Source of the DNA: an uncultured Bacteroidales bacterium
GTDB taxonomy: Bacteria > Bacteroidota > Bacteroidia > Bacteroidales > Bacteroidaceae
Direction of reading: 5' to 3'
Assembly (NCBI GenBank): GCA_902801475.1
Contig: CADCIO010000002.1
Location: 62,001 to 126,000 of the forward strand
DNA: 64,000 bases
The translations under genes and the position numbers were made by a program. A model generated the notes under the pieces. That model was not told the origin of the DNA and ran no database searches. It saw only the letters and a list, made by a program, of their open reading frames with translations. Below are positions 45,561-53,725 of the stretch, piece after piece (position 1 is the stretch's first letter; the number at the start of each line of letters is the position of its first letter).

Positions 45561-46559
45561 ATGAAAAAGGTAATTGCAATCGTGGCTGGGGGTGACAGCT
45601 CTGAGCACGATGTGTCGCTGAGAAGTGCGGCAGGAATTGATTCATGGATTGACAAGGAACTGTATGATGTGTACATTGTGGAGGTGAGTCGCCAAGGCTG
45701 GGTGGCACATCTGCCCAACGGCAAGAAGTCGGCGGTGTACCGTCATAACTTCTCGTTCAAGGACGAGTGGGGTAGGGATGTCCACCCTGACTACGCATAT
45801 ATCACCATTCATGGCACCCCTGGTGAGGATGGTGTTCTGCAGGGTTATTTCGACCTGCTCAACATCCCCTACTCAACGAGTGGTGTGCTGATTGAGTCGT
45901 TGACCTTCAACAAGTTCGCCTTGAACCAGTTCTTGAAGGGCTTTGGTGTGAAGGTGGCAGAGGATGTGTTGGTGCGCCAGGGTCAGGAAGTGGATGCACA
46001 GCAGATTGTGGATAAGGTGGGTCTGCCCTGTTTCATCAAGCCCAATGCAGGTGGCTCCAGTTTTGGTGTGACCCACTGCAAGACCTTGGAGGGTGTGCTT
46101 CCAGCTATTGAGAAGGCGATGGAAGAGAGTCCAGAGGTGTTGATTGAGAGTGAGTTGAAGGGTGTGGAGATCAGCAATGGCGTGTATAAGACGAAAGCTG
46201 GTGGCATGCATGTGCTGCCCATCACGGAGGTGGTGCCCAAGACAGACTTCTTCGATTACGATGCCAAGTACAACGGTTTGGTGGAGGAGATTACACCTGC
46301 TCGTCTGTCAGAAGACACGACCAAGCGTGTGCAGGCACTTTCGGCTGCCATCTATGACATTCTGGGTGCATCGGGCCTCATTCGTATCGACTACATCATC
46401 AGTAAGAACGAGGCTGGTGATGATGTTATCAACATGTTGGAAATCAACACGACACCAGGTATGACCCCCACCAGCTTTATTCCTCAGCAAGTACGTGCCG
46501 AGGGTAATGAAATGAAAGATATGCTGAACGCCATAATCGCAGATAAGTTATGCAGTTAA
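45561..46559 (+). CDS. ddl: D-alanine-D-alanine ligase
   Basis: 332 residues. ATP-grasp enzyme: N-terminal IVAGGDSSEHDVSLRSA, central LPCFIKPNAGGSSFGVTHCK (ATP binding), and LIRIDYII with MLEINTTPGMTPTSFIPQQ (Mg binding and D-Ala site). Joins two D-Ala for peptidoglycan precursors in the cytoplasm. It overlaps the downstream acyltransferase gene by 10 bp, implying coupling. Confidence 0.94.
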   Translation: MKKVIAIVAGGDSSEHDVSLRSAAGIDSWIDKELYDVYIVEVSRQGWVAHLPNGKKSAVYRHNFSFKDEWGRDVHPDYAYITIHGTPGEDGVLQGYFDLLNIPYSTSGVLIESLTFNKFALNQFLKGFGVKVAEDVLVRQGQEVDAQQIVDKVGLPCFIKPNAGGSSFGVTHCKTLEGVLPAIEKAMEESPEVLIESELKGVEISNGVYKTKAGGMHVLPITEVVPKTDFFDYDAKYNGLVEEITPARLSEDTTKRVQALSAAIYDILGASGLIRIDYIISKNEAGDDVINMLEINTTPGMTPTSFIPQQVRAEGNEMKDMLNAIIADKLCS

Positions 46560-47680
46560 GTGATTTTGATGATATTCGTCCGTATGCCGAAGGTGAAATG
46601 AAACCTGCCTTCGAGAGTATGCTGGCAGATCGCCAATTTGACAAGATTCTTCATGGTCTGATTCCTCTGCCTAAAGGGATGAGGAACGGGATTCTGAGAC
46701 TGATGTTTAAGGGCATCAAGACACCGCTCGACTTCCAGATACGTTTCATGAAGCCCTTGGTGTATTATGTGTTGCACAAGGCGACTACAGGCTATAGTTT
46801 CTTCTTTCCGAAGACACTTGACAGGAATGGAAACTACACCTTCATGTCCAACCATCGTGACATTGTGCTCGATTCGGCATTTCTCGACACCTTCCTGCTG
46901 AAGGATGGTTTCTCCACAACTGTGGAGATTGCCATTGGCAACAACCTGCTCATCTATCCTTGGATCAAGACCTTGGTGAAGATGAACAAGTCGTTTGTGG
47001 TGAATCGTGGTTTGACGCCCAAGGAGATGCTGAAGTCGTCCATCCACATGAGCCAGTACATGCACTTTGCCATCAACGAGAAGAACGAGAACATCTGGAT
47101 AGCCCAGCGTGAAGGACGTGCCAAGGATTCTGACGACCGTACCCAGGACTCTGTACTGAAGATGCTCAATATGGGTGGTCCTACAGCTGGCAGAACGACG
47201 GCAGACATCATCGAGAACCTGCGCCACATGAACATTGTGCCCTTGGCGATCTCCTACGAGTATGATCCATGCGACTACTTGAAGGCCAAGGAGTTCCAGT
47301 GCAAACGTGACATCCCGGGATGGAAGAAAGCCAAGCAGGATGACCTCGACAACATGAAGACAGGCATCTGGGGCAAGAAGGGACATGTGCACTATCAGGC
47401 AGCCGACTGCATCAATGATTGGCTTGACACGCTTGATCCAGACACGCTTGAAAAGGCAGACCTCTTCCGTATTGTGGCAGAGCATATCGACCACGAGATA
47501 CATAAGAACTACCGCATCTACGACATCAACCGCGATGCATTGGCAGGCAAGGAGAATGCCTACATCGAAGAGCGCATCAAGATGGTGGATGTGGAGAACC
47601 CCGATGTGCCTTTCCTCCGCGAGAAACTCACAGCCATGTATGCCAACCCCCTCCGCAATTATGAGAACGCTGTTGACTAA
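46550..47680 (+). CDS. 1-acyl-glycerol-phosphate acyltransferase-like protein
   Basis: 376 residues. PlsC-type acyltransferase: the block I motif appears as MSNHRDIVLDSAF (NHxxxxD) and a later glycine/arginine motif as IWIAQREGRAKDSDD. Long C-terminal extension (about residues 250-376) of charged helices. Related Bacteroidota proteins are annotated glycerol acyltransferase. It may act on phospholipid or lipid A precursors. Overlaps ddl at its start and the NigD-like gene at its end, by 20 bp. Confidence 0.82.
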   Translation: MQLSDFDDIRPYAEGEMKPAFESMLADRQFDKILHGLIPLPKGMRNGILRLMFKGIKTPLDFQIRFMKPLVYYVLHKATTGYSFFFPKTLDRNGNYTFMSNHRDIVLDSAFLDTFLLKDGFSTTVEIAIGNNLLIYPWIKTLVKMNKSFVVNRGLTPKEMLKSSIHMSQYMHFAINEKNENIWIAQREGRAKDSDDRTQDSVLKMLNMGGPTAGRTTADIIENLRHMNIVPLAISYEYDPCDYLKAKEFQCKRDIPGWKKAKQDDLDNMKTGIWGKKGHVHYQAADCINDWLDTLDPDTLEKADLFRIVAEHIDHEIHKNYRIYDINRDALAGKENAYIEERIKMVDVENPDVPFLREKLTAMYANPLRNYENAVD

Positions 47681-48296
47681 CATCCTGTGTGTGGCGTTCG
47701 CGGTGTGTCTGGTGGCATGTGCTGACGGTGAAGATGACAATGGGGGATACATCTCTCCTTATGTCACCGACTTTCTTGTGGCATCGACTGATGCTGAAGG
47801 GAAGGTGGTCAGTGTGCGCCTGGATGACGGAACAACTTACAATGTCGCTGATCAGCAGGTGGATCTGGAACGGAAAGACACCCTGCTCAGATGCTTGGCG
47901 ACTTACACGCAGGATAAGCGTTTCAAACTGTCCAGCATTTACCCCGTCTTTTCCAACAAACCGTATCCAGCCACTTCCATCTATGTCATCGTCGATGGCC
48001 AGCCCTATCAGGATGTGTCCCTGCTGCCACGTGATCCGATGAAGGTCATCAGCATGTGGAAGGCTGGGGGGTACCTCAACTTGCATTTGGGTGTGATGAC
48101 CACCAATATGGGGCTGCATCAGTATGCCTTTTGCGAAGACAGTGTGGGTCACTATTCCCTGTTGCATTCTCGTCCCGCCAGCGATGGCAGTGCCTATACA
48201 GAGCACATCTATATGTCCATGCCGATTCCAGAGGGAGTGGACAGTTTTACGTTCACTGTCAAGACGTATGATGGTGATTATATGAGGGAGTTTTAG
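47661..48296 (+). CDS. NigD-like lipoprotein
   Basis: 211 residues from ATG 47661, 20 bp inside the acyltransferase gene. Lipobox LVAC followed by ADGEDD. The beta-sandwich NigD-like pattern follows: DFLVASTDAEGKVVSVRLDD, an OB-like N-terminal part, and GGYLNLHLGVMTTNMGLHQ. NigD-like proteins are exported lipoproteins of Bacteroidota of unknown role. It is the last cistron of the ddl operon. Confidence 0.83.
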   Translation: MRTLLTNILCVAFAVCLVACADGEDDNGGYISPYVTDFLVASTDAEGKVVSVRLDDGTTYNVADQQVDLERKDTLLRCLATYTQDKRFKLSSIYPVFSNKPYPATSIYVIVDGQPYQDVSLLPRDPMKVISMWKAGGYLNLHLGVMTTNMGLHQYAFCEDSVGHYSLLHSRPASDGSAYTEHIYMSMPIPEGVDSFTFTVKTYDGDYMREF

Positions 48297-48349
48297 GTGA
48301 GAGGTAAGAGGGAAGAAGGAAGAGGTAAGAGGTAAGAGGGAAGAAGTAA
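48297..48349. repeat. Heptad GGTAAGA/GGGAAGA array
   Basis: Degenerate 7-bp units (GGTGAGA, GGTAAGA, GGGAAGA, AGGAAGA, GGTAAGA...) directly after the NigD-like stop: the same family as 1404-1487 in the opposite orientation. Confidence 0.82.
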
Positions 48350-48371
48350 GATTAAAGTTAACGTATAAAAT

Positions 48372-48644
48372 ATGACAAGAGCAATTATAACAGTAGTGGG
48401 CAAAGATACAGTGGGTATCATTGCCAAGGTCTGCACCTATCTGGCAGACAACCAAATCAATATTCTCGACATCTCACAGACCATTGTGCAGGAGTTTTTC
48501 AACATGATGATGATTGTCGATTTGACGAAGTCGGTCAAAGCATTTGACCAACTGAGTGACGAGCTCGTGAAGATTGGTAACGACACGGGTGTTCAGGTGA
48601 AGTGTCAGTTGGAGGACATCTTCGACAAAATGCATAGAATCTAA
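48372..48644 (+). CDS. ACT-domain protein (UPF0237)
   Basis: 90 residues, a single ACT domain: RAIITVVGKDTVGIIAKVCT then LADNQINILDISQT. Small ACT proteins of this family sense small ligands, probably amino acids. It lies 6 bp before the PFL-family gene, a pairing conserved in many bacteria and archaea, so a joint function is likely. Confidence 0.92.
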   Translation: MTRAIITVVGKDTVGIIAKVCTYLADNQINILDISQTIVQEFFNMMMIVDLTKSVKAFDQLSDELVKIGNDTGVQVKCQLEDIFDKMHRI

Positions 48645-48650
48645 GGGGTT

Positions 48651-50132
48651 ATGATTAACTTACAGGAAGTCATTGAGACCAATAAGATGATAGAGCAAGA
48701 GAACCTTGACGTCCGCACTATCACGATGGGTATCAACCTTCTCGACTGTGCTGGCACGGACTTGAAGGTAACTTGCGAGAAGATTTATAAGAAGATAACG
48801 ACTTTGGCTTGTAATCTTGTCCAGACGGGCGAGGACATTGCCAAGGAGTTCGGAATCCCTATTGTCAACAAGCGTATCAGCGTCACACCAATCTCCTTGG
48901 TGGGTAGTGCCTGTTGCCGAACACCTGGCGATTATGTGCAGATTGCCAAGACCCTCGACCGTGCTGCTAAAGAGGTGGGTGTGAACTTCCTCGGAGGTTA
49001 TTCGGCTATTGTGTCAAAAGGTATGACCAAGAGCGATGAACTTCTCATTTGCAGTATTCCCAAGGCGTTGGCAGCCACCGAACGTATCTGCTCCAGCATC
49101 AATGTCGGATCGACCAAGACGGGTATCAATATGGATGCTGTGCGTCTGATGGGTGATATCATCAAGCAGACAGCAGAGGAGACCAAAGAAAAGGATTCTC
49201 TCGGATGTGCCAAATTAGTGGTGCTCTGCAATGCCCCTGACGACAACCCCTTCATGGCTGGTGCATTTCATGGTGTGAGCGAGGCAGATGCCATCATCAA
49301 TGTGGGTGTCAGTGGCCCTGGTGTGGTGAAGTATGCACTGGAACAAATGGACGAGGCGATGAATCGATTAAGTATCGATTCGGAAGGCTCGGGGTGCAGT
49401 GCTCCCCTTGTGCAAGTCCAACGAAGGAAGGGCGAAGCAGAAGGGGAAAAGCACAAAGGGGGACGTGGGCTGGCCAATTTTGAACTTCTTTGTGAAACCA
49501 TTAAGCGTACTGCTTTCAAGATTACCCGTGTGGGTCAATTGGTTGCACAAGAGGCAAGTCGCCGTTTGGGTGTGCCCTTCGGTATCATTGACCTCAGTCT
49601 TGCCCCCACTCCTGCCATTGGTGACTCTGTGGCAGACATCCTTAAATGTATTGGTGTGGAACATCCGGGTGCTCCAGGTACAACGGCAGCCCTTGCCCTC
49701 CTCAACGACCAGGTGAAGAAGGGTGGGGTGATGGCTTCCTCATACGTAGGTGGACTCTCAGGTGCGTTCATTCCTGTGAGTGAAGACCAAGGCATGATTG
49801 ACGCAGTGGAGGCTGGCGCATTGACCATCGAGAAACTTGAAGCCATGACCTGTGTCTGCTCCGTAGGACTCGATATGATTGCCATTCCTGGTGACACCCC
49901 AGCTACAACCATCGCGGGTATCATTGCTGACGAAAGTGCCATTGGTATGGTGAATCAGAAGACCACAGCCGTGCGCATCATCCCTGTCGTAGGCAAGACT
50001 GTAGGTGACACCGTCCAATTCGGTGGTTTGTTGGGTTATGCACCCATCATGCCTGTCAACACCTTCTCTTCCCAACGTTTCGTGGATCGAGGAGGACGCA
50101 TCCCGGCACCTATCCATAGTTTTAAAAACTAA
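48651..50132 (+). CDS. PFL-family protein (UPF0210/DUF711) with in-frame insert
   Basis: 493 residues. Begins [20 protein letters not shown], then the family pattern [11 protein letters not shown], with [19 protein letters not shown] and [23 protein letters not shown]0210 proteins resemble pyruvate-formate-lyase folds, but the function is unknown. Between YALEQ (about residue 230) and [13 protein letters not shown] (about 275) sits a 35-45 residue low-complexity, Gly/Lys/Glu-rich segment ([16 protein letters not shown]) with no counterpart in the family as I know it; without it the length would be about 455, close to the usual. See the finding on this insert. Confidence 0.88.
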   Translation: MINLQEVIETNKMIEQENLDVRTITMGINLLDCAGTDLKVTCEKIYKKITTLACNLVQTGEDIAKEFGIPIVNKRISVTPISLVGSACCRTPGDYVQIAKTLDRAAKEVGVNFLGGYSAIVSKGMTKSDELLICSIPKALAATERICSSINVGSTKTGINMDAVRLMGDIIKQTAEETKEKDSLGCAKLVVLCNAPDDNPFMAGAFHGVSEADAIINVGVSGPGVVKYALEQMDEAMNRLSIDSEGSGCSAPLVQVQRRKGEAEGEKHKGGRGLANFELLCETIKRTAFKITRVGQLVAQEASRRLGVPFGIIDLSLAPTPAIGDSVADILKCIGVEHPGAPGTTAALALLNDQVKKGGVMASSYVGGLSGAFIPVSEDQGMIDAVEAGALTIEKLEAMTCVCSVGLDMIAIPGDTPATTIAGIIADESAIGMVNQKTTAVRIIPVVGKTVGDTVQFGGLLGYAPIMPVNTFSSQRFVDRGGRIPAPIHSFKN

Positions 50133-50178
50133 TCTCTCACCTCTCACCTCTCACCTCTAACTTCTAACATCTCACTTC
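50133..50178. repeat. Heptad CTCACCT/CTAACTT array
   Basis: Six units (CTCACCT x3, CTAACTT, CTAACAT, CTCACTT) between the PFL stop and the GH27 start, a minus-oriented member of the same heptad family. Confidence 0.85.
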
Positions 50179-50181
50179 TAT

Positions 50182-51963
50182 ATGAACAAACAACTTAAAA
50201 CACTCATCGCGTTAGCCCTCCCCTTTTGGGGGCTGGGGGGCTATGCACAAACAGTTCCCGATAAACCCACAATGGGCTGGAGTTCGTGGAACACCTTCGC
50301 CCTCAACATCAGTGAAGAAATCATCAAGGGTCAAGCCACCGCCATGCGTACGCAGGGACTCTTCAAGGTGGGTTTTGACCACATCAACATCGACGACGGC
50401 TACTTTGGAGGTCGTGACCCGGAAACAGGTCAGCTCCTCATCCATCCTACCCGCTTCCCCAATGGTCTGAAGCCTGTGGTGGATTACATTCACCTGCTCA
50501 AGATGAAGGCTGGCATCTACTCTGACGGTGGCAAGAACACCTGTGGTAACTACCACGGTGGTGACAAAATCGCTGAAGGGGTAGGTTTCTACGGGCATGA
50601 TCAGCAGGATGCCGACTTCTTCTTTAAGGAACTGGGTTTCGATTTCATCAAGGTGGATTTCTGTGGTGGTGTGTCCTATCACAACAGTGAGGGTCTAGAC
50701 CTCGATGCGGAGACGCGCTACAAGGCCATTGCTCAGGCCATCAAGAACACGGGACGTACCGATGTACGCATGAATGTGTGCCGTTGGGATTATCCAGGCA
50801 ACTGGGTACAGGAGACTGCACTCTCATGGCGTACCACAGGCGACATCAATGCTTCGTGGGGCTCGGTCAAGGATATCGTGCAGCAGAACCTCTATCTTTC
50901 CGCTTACTGCTATGGTGGTCACTACAACGATATGGATATGCTTGAAATAGGCAAGGGACTCACCAAAGAGGAAGAGCGTACCCACTTCGGTTTGTGGTGC
51001 ATCATGTCCAGCCCGCTCCTGATAGGTTGTGATATGCGCAAGATCCCTGGTTCTTCCCTTCTTCTTCTCAAAAACAAAGACCTCATCGCACTCAATCAGG
51101 ATGATCTCTGCATCCAGGCATACGTGGTGCAGCATGTGGGTGACACTTACGTGTTCGTGAAGGACTTGGAACAGCTCTATGGCAAGACCCGTGCTGTGGC
51201 ACTCTACAATCCTTCCAACAAGGCGGCAGACATGAGCATCTCCTTTGCAGACCTTGACCTTGCTGGTCAGGTGAAGGTACGTGACCTCTTCGAACAGACC
51301 GACCTTGGTGAGATGACCGACCAGCTCTCTGTCACGGTTCCTGCCCATGGCACACGCATCTATCGTCTTGATGCCGAGACCCGTCTGGAGCGCAACCTCT
51401 ACGAGGCAGAAACGGCCTATCTGGGTAAGTATCAGGAGATATTCAACAACCGTACCTATCATTCTGCTGTCTATGAAAGCAACGATGCTTGCTCTGGCAG
51501 AGAATACGTGGGTTGGTTAGGAAATGATCCCAAGAATGACCTCCAGTGGCGCAACGTCTATAGTGACAAGGGCGGTGACTACCAGCTGACCCTCTCCTAC
51601 ATGTCAGGTGACAACCGCAACCTCACTGTCAGCGTCAATGGCAAAGACGTCCAGACCCTCACCTGCAACTCTGGTAGCTATGACAAAGTGGGTACCAAGA
51701 CCCTCAAAGTCACGCTCCAGCAAGGTGAGAACCTCATCCGTCTCTACAACAAGTCGTCCTCAGCTGAGATGCCCAACATCGACTGCATGACCATCCAACC
51801 CGTAGATGCCACAGAACGCGTTGTAGTGGGCATCCAAGCCCCTGTAGCCCTGTCACCCGCTCAACTCACCGATGGCAAATATTACACCATTGATGGCAAG
51901 CTGGTACGTCATCCTCGCAAAGGTGGACTCTATATCTACAAGGGAAAGAAAATCCTTTTCTAA
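50182..51963 (+). CDS. GH27 alpha-galactosidase with C-terminal carbohydrate-binding-like domain
   Basis: 593 residues with a signal peptide ending GYAQ. GH27 (melibiase) barrel: MGWSSWNTFALNISEE, nucleophile in FIKVDFCGG (Asp159) and acid/base in SWRTTGDINASW (Asp221). A beta-sandwich C domain follows, then a CBM6/35-like module (about residues 400-550; YEAETAYL at its start). The C-terminal tail GLYIYKGKKILF is the Prevotella-type secretion/anchoring tail. Releases alpha-linked galactose. The signal peptide has an unusual CCCTCCCCTTTTGGGGG-type palindrome that encodes ALPFWGLGG. Ends at a GACTCGAG hairpin terminator. Confidence 0.93.
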   Translation: MNKQLKTLIALALPFWGLGGYAQTVPDKPTMGWSSWNTFALNISEEIIKGQATAMRTQGLFKVGFDHINIDDGYFGGRDPETGQLLIHPTRFPNGLKPVVDYIHLLKMKAGIYSDGGKNTCGNYHGGDKIAEGVGFYGHDQQDADFFFKELGFDFIKVDFCGGVSYHNSEGLDLDAETRYKAIAQAIKNTGRTDVRMNVCRWDYPGNWVQETALSWRTTGDINASWGSVKDIVQQNLYLSAYCYGGHYNDMDMLEIGKGLTKEEERTHFGLWCIMSSPLLIGCDMRKIPGSSLLLLKNKDLIALNQDDLCIQAYVVQHVGDTYVFVKDLEQLYGKTRAVALYNPSNKAADMSISFADLDLAGQVKVRDLFEQTDLGEMTDQLSVTVPAHGTRIYRLDAETRLERNLYEAETAYLGKYQEIFNNRTYHSAVYESNDACSGREYVGWLGNDPKNDLQWRNVYSDKGGDYQLTLSYMSGDNRNLTVSVNGKDVQTLTCNSGSYDKVGTKTLKVTLQQGENLIRLYNKSSSAEMPNIDCMTIQPVDATERVVVGIQAPVALSPAQLTDGKYYTIDGKLVRHPRKGGLYIYKGKKILF

Positions 51964-52029
51964 ACTTTCTGATTGAATTCATTTCCGCCCATTACACTGA
52001 TACGGAAATATTCTGTTCGAAAACAGCCA

Positions 52030-52063
52030 CTCGAGTCAAATCATGAATTGACTCGAGCTTTTT
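52030..52063 (+). terminator. GACTCGAG hairpin after GH27, member of the palindrome family
   Basis: CTCGAGTCAA (52030-52039) pairs perfectly with TTGACTCGAG (52048-52057) around ATCATGAA, followed by CTTTTT. Its interior resembles the TCAATTCATCGATTGA spacers of the array at 18752-18887. It lies on the 3' side of ATPase gene 2. Confidence 0.85.
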
Positions 52064-52102
52064 GTTGTTTTGACTCGAGTGAAGGTATTTGAGAGCTCAA
52101 AA
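52058..52102. repeat. 45-bp direct repeat, left copy, flanking ATPase 2
   Basis: Matches 53322-53366 with one mismatch (C for T within GAGAGCTCAAAA). Contains GACTCGAGTGAAGG. The two copies enclose 1219 bp including the whole ATPase gene. Confidence 0.92.
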
Positions 52103-52104
52103 GG

Positions 52105-53241
52105 TTATTCGTAATATTTCTGTTGTTTCAACCAAAGCTTGAATAGGGAATCATTGAATGTGATGTCCTGCCCATCCACATCAATCAGGTCTTTTTTCAG
52201 CAATGCCTTTTTGACCGATTGAACATTAGCAGATGACTCCAAACGGTATTTTTTAATGACCTCCTTTCGACTGAAGCCAGTAGAAACCCCGTTGGCAAGA
52301 GCTCTAAGGAAGTTCAATTGCAGTTCCGAGAGTTGTTCCACTTCGCGTTGGAAGAATACTTTGTTCTGTTCCATGAGGTCGTCTATAGCGGCTGCGATGT
52401 CCTTGTTGGTCACCACTTTGTCTGTCTTGTACCACACCACCCATGCGAGGTGTTGGACATAGGATGACAGGTTTTCAGTTGTTTCGCAGATTTTAGCTGC
52501 TTGCTCAAGAGAGATGCTTTTGCCTGTTTCCTGAAATTTGGAACAGATGAATGGCACCCACTCTTCTGTAGGAATCTTCTTAAGGAACATCATATCGCCA
52601 AATTTATAGAAAGGCTTGCTCTTGTCGTTGAAAATGTTCTCCATAAGATGTTTCTTGCTTCCGAACATGCAATAGGTGACATTCTGCTGATGTTGCCATA
52701 CTGAACGCAACTTCTTCTGGAACTTTTCAGAGTCTGTAAAATCTGCCATTTGCTGAAATTCATCCAAGCATATTACCAAATGGACGTTTTTCTTCTGAGC
52801 AATCTTCTCTGGCAATTGGAGGATGTCTGTTTCAGTATCATCTTTAGGATTCCATTCAAATGACAGTGAAAAGTCATTCATTGGGTCTGAGCCAAACGAG
52901 AACTTTGGCGAAATATTGGAGAGAAATGTCTTAGCCGTTTCTACCCATTCATCGAGTTTTGAGGATGTCTGCTTGATAACAGCAGAAGCAAAGGCATGAT
53001 AAAATTCATATTCTGATTTGCATTGGAAAATATCGATAAAGACTGGTTTGATGTCTGGCCTGTCAATCTCAGAAATAACTTTCTTCACAAGGGAAGTCTT
53101 TCCCCATCGGCGAGGGGAAATGAGAATGGTATTGATTCCGTGAGTGAGATTTGCATGAAGACGTTTTGCATCTTCTGCCCGATCTGTGAAAAATGGTCCT
53201 TCAGCAGCCTTGCCAAATACAAATGGATTTTCTGTTTTCAT
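52105..53241 (-). CDS. P-loop ATPase of the archaeal-ATPase/AAA type
   Basis: 378 residues. Starts NPFVFGKAAEGPFFTDR (a characteristic start of this ATPase group), Walker A SPRRWGKTSLVKK (about residues 42-54), Walker B VHLVICLDEFQQ, and a C-terminal winged-helix (STGFSRKEVIKKYRLESSAN). No C-terminal nuclease domain, unlike the ATPase at 17286. Function unknown; these are frequent orphan genes in Bacteroidota. Promoter TATCTTTGC is the complement of 53267-53275. The gene lies inside the 45-bp direct repeats. An upstream leader contains three GTTACTAACAA-type units (53286-53322). Confidence 0.87.
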   Translation of the reverse strand: MKTENPFVFGKAAEGPFFTDRAEDAKRLHANLTHGINTILISPRRWGKTSLVKKVISEIDRPDIKPVFIDIFQCKSEYEFYHAFASAVIKQTSSKLDEWVETAKTFLSNISPKFSFGSDPMNDFSLSFEWNPKDDTETDILQLPEKIAQKKNVHLVICLDEFQQMADFTDSEKFQKKLRSVWQHQQNVTYCMFGSKKHLMENIFNDKSKPFYKFGDMMFLKKIPTEEWVPFICSKFQETGKSISLEQAAKICETTENLSSYVQHLAWVVWYKTDKVVTNKDIAAAIDDLMEQNKVFFQREVEQLSELQLNFLRALANGVSTGFSRKEVIKKYRLESSANVQSVKKALLKKDLIDVDGQDITFNDSLFKLWLKQQKYYE

Positions 53242-53321
53242 ATCTTCAAGTTATTATGATTTGAGTGCAAAGATATGAAATAAAGTTGTTACTAACAAGT
53301 TTGTTACTAACAAAGTTGTTA

Positions 53322-53366
53322 CTTTTTGTTGTTTTGACTCGAGTGAAGGTATTTGAGAGTTCAAAA
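53322..53366. repeat. 45-bp direct repeat, right copy
   Basis: Partner of 52058-52102, located immediately upstream of the ATPase promoter region. Confidence 0.92.
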
Positions 53367-53371
53367 AGGGA

Positions 53372-53442
53372 GGGTTATTGACTGATAAGGCAGGGTTATT
53401 GGGAAATAAGCGTGGGTTATTGGGGATTAAGGCTGGGTTATC
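53372..53442. repeat. 21-bp tandem repeat GGGTTATTG, 5' side of ATPase 2
   Basis: Units at 53372-53392, 53393-53413 and 53414-53434, plus a partial to 53442, consensus GGGTTATTGnnnnnTAAGGCn (the second unit has AAGCGT). Related units lie at 17053-17097, again on the 5' side of an ATPase gene. Confidence 0.9.
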
Positions 53443-53449
53443 AAAAAAG

Positions 53450-53476
53450 GGGACGCACCGTTTTAGGATGCGTCCC
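53450..53476. terminator. Bidirectional hairpin downstream of the small peptide gene
   Basis: GGGACGCA pairs with TGCGTCCC around a loop, with T runs outside on both strands. Confidence 0.85.
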
Positions 53477-53508
53477 TTTTTGTATGATAATAAATGAGTA
53501 ATACTTTA

Positions 53509-53625
53509 TTATTCGTCGCCATAACCCTCTTGGAATTCTGGATCACCGCTTACTTCCAGCAGGATTGCTTCCATCTTCAAATCAGTATCCTCCATTGTAG
53601 GAGTTACATAAGCTTTCTTGTCCAT
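53509..53625 (-). CDS. 38-residue acidic peptide of unknown function
   Basis: ATG 53625 to TAA 53509-53511 on the minus strand: MDKKAYVTPTMEDTDLKMEA then ILLEVSGDPEFQEGYGDE. The pattern (short basic start, Y..P..E, a hydrophobic ILL, then SGD and an acidic end) resembles small peptides that recur in Prevotella and Bacteroides genomes without known function. It has a terminator of its own (53450-53476) and a terminator upstream (53675-53708) that separates it from the 1484-residue gene. No dedicated modification or export gene is adjacent. A clear TAnnTTTG promoter was not seen. Confidence 0.6.
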   Translation of the reverse strand: MDKKAYVTPTMEDTDLKMEAILLEVSGDPEFQEGYGDE

Positions 53626-53674
53626 CTTAATCTAAACCTTTTTTTTGTTGTTAAAAATAATACTTTGAGAATAT

Positions 53675-53708
53675 CATCAGTGTCCCGAACGAGCCGGGAA
53701 CACTGATG
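53675..53708 (-). terminator. Terminator of the MBG-protein gene
   Basis: CATCAGTGT-CCCG pairs with CGGG-ACACTGATG (one bulged base); the minus-strand downstream side is only moderately T-rich. Confidence 0.8.
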
Positions 53709-53725
53709 AATAAGTTAGTATCTGA

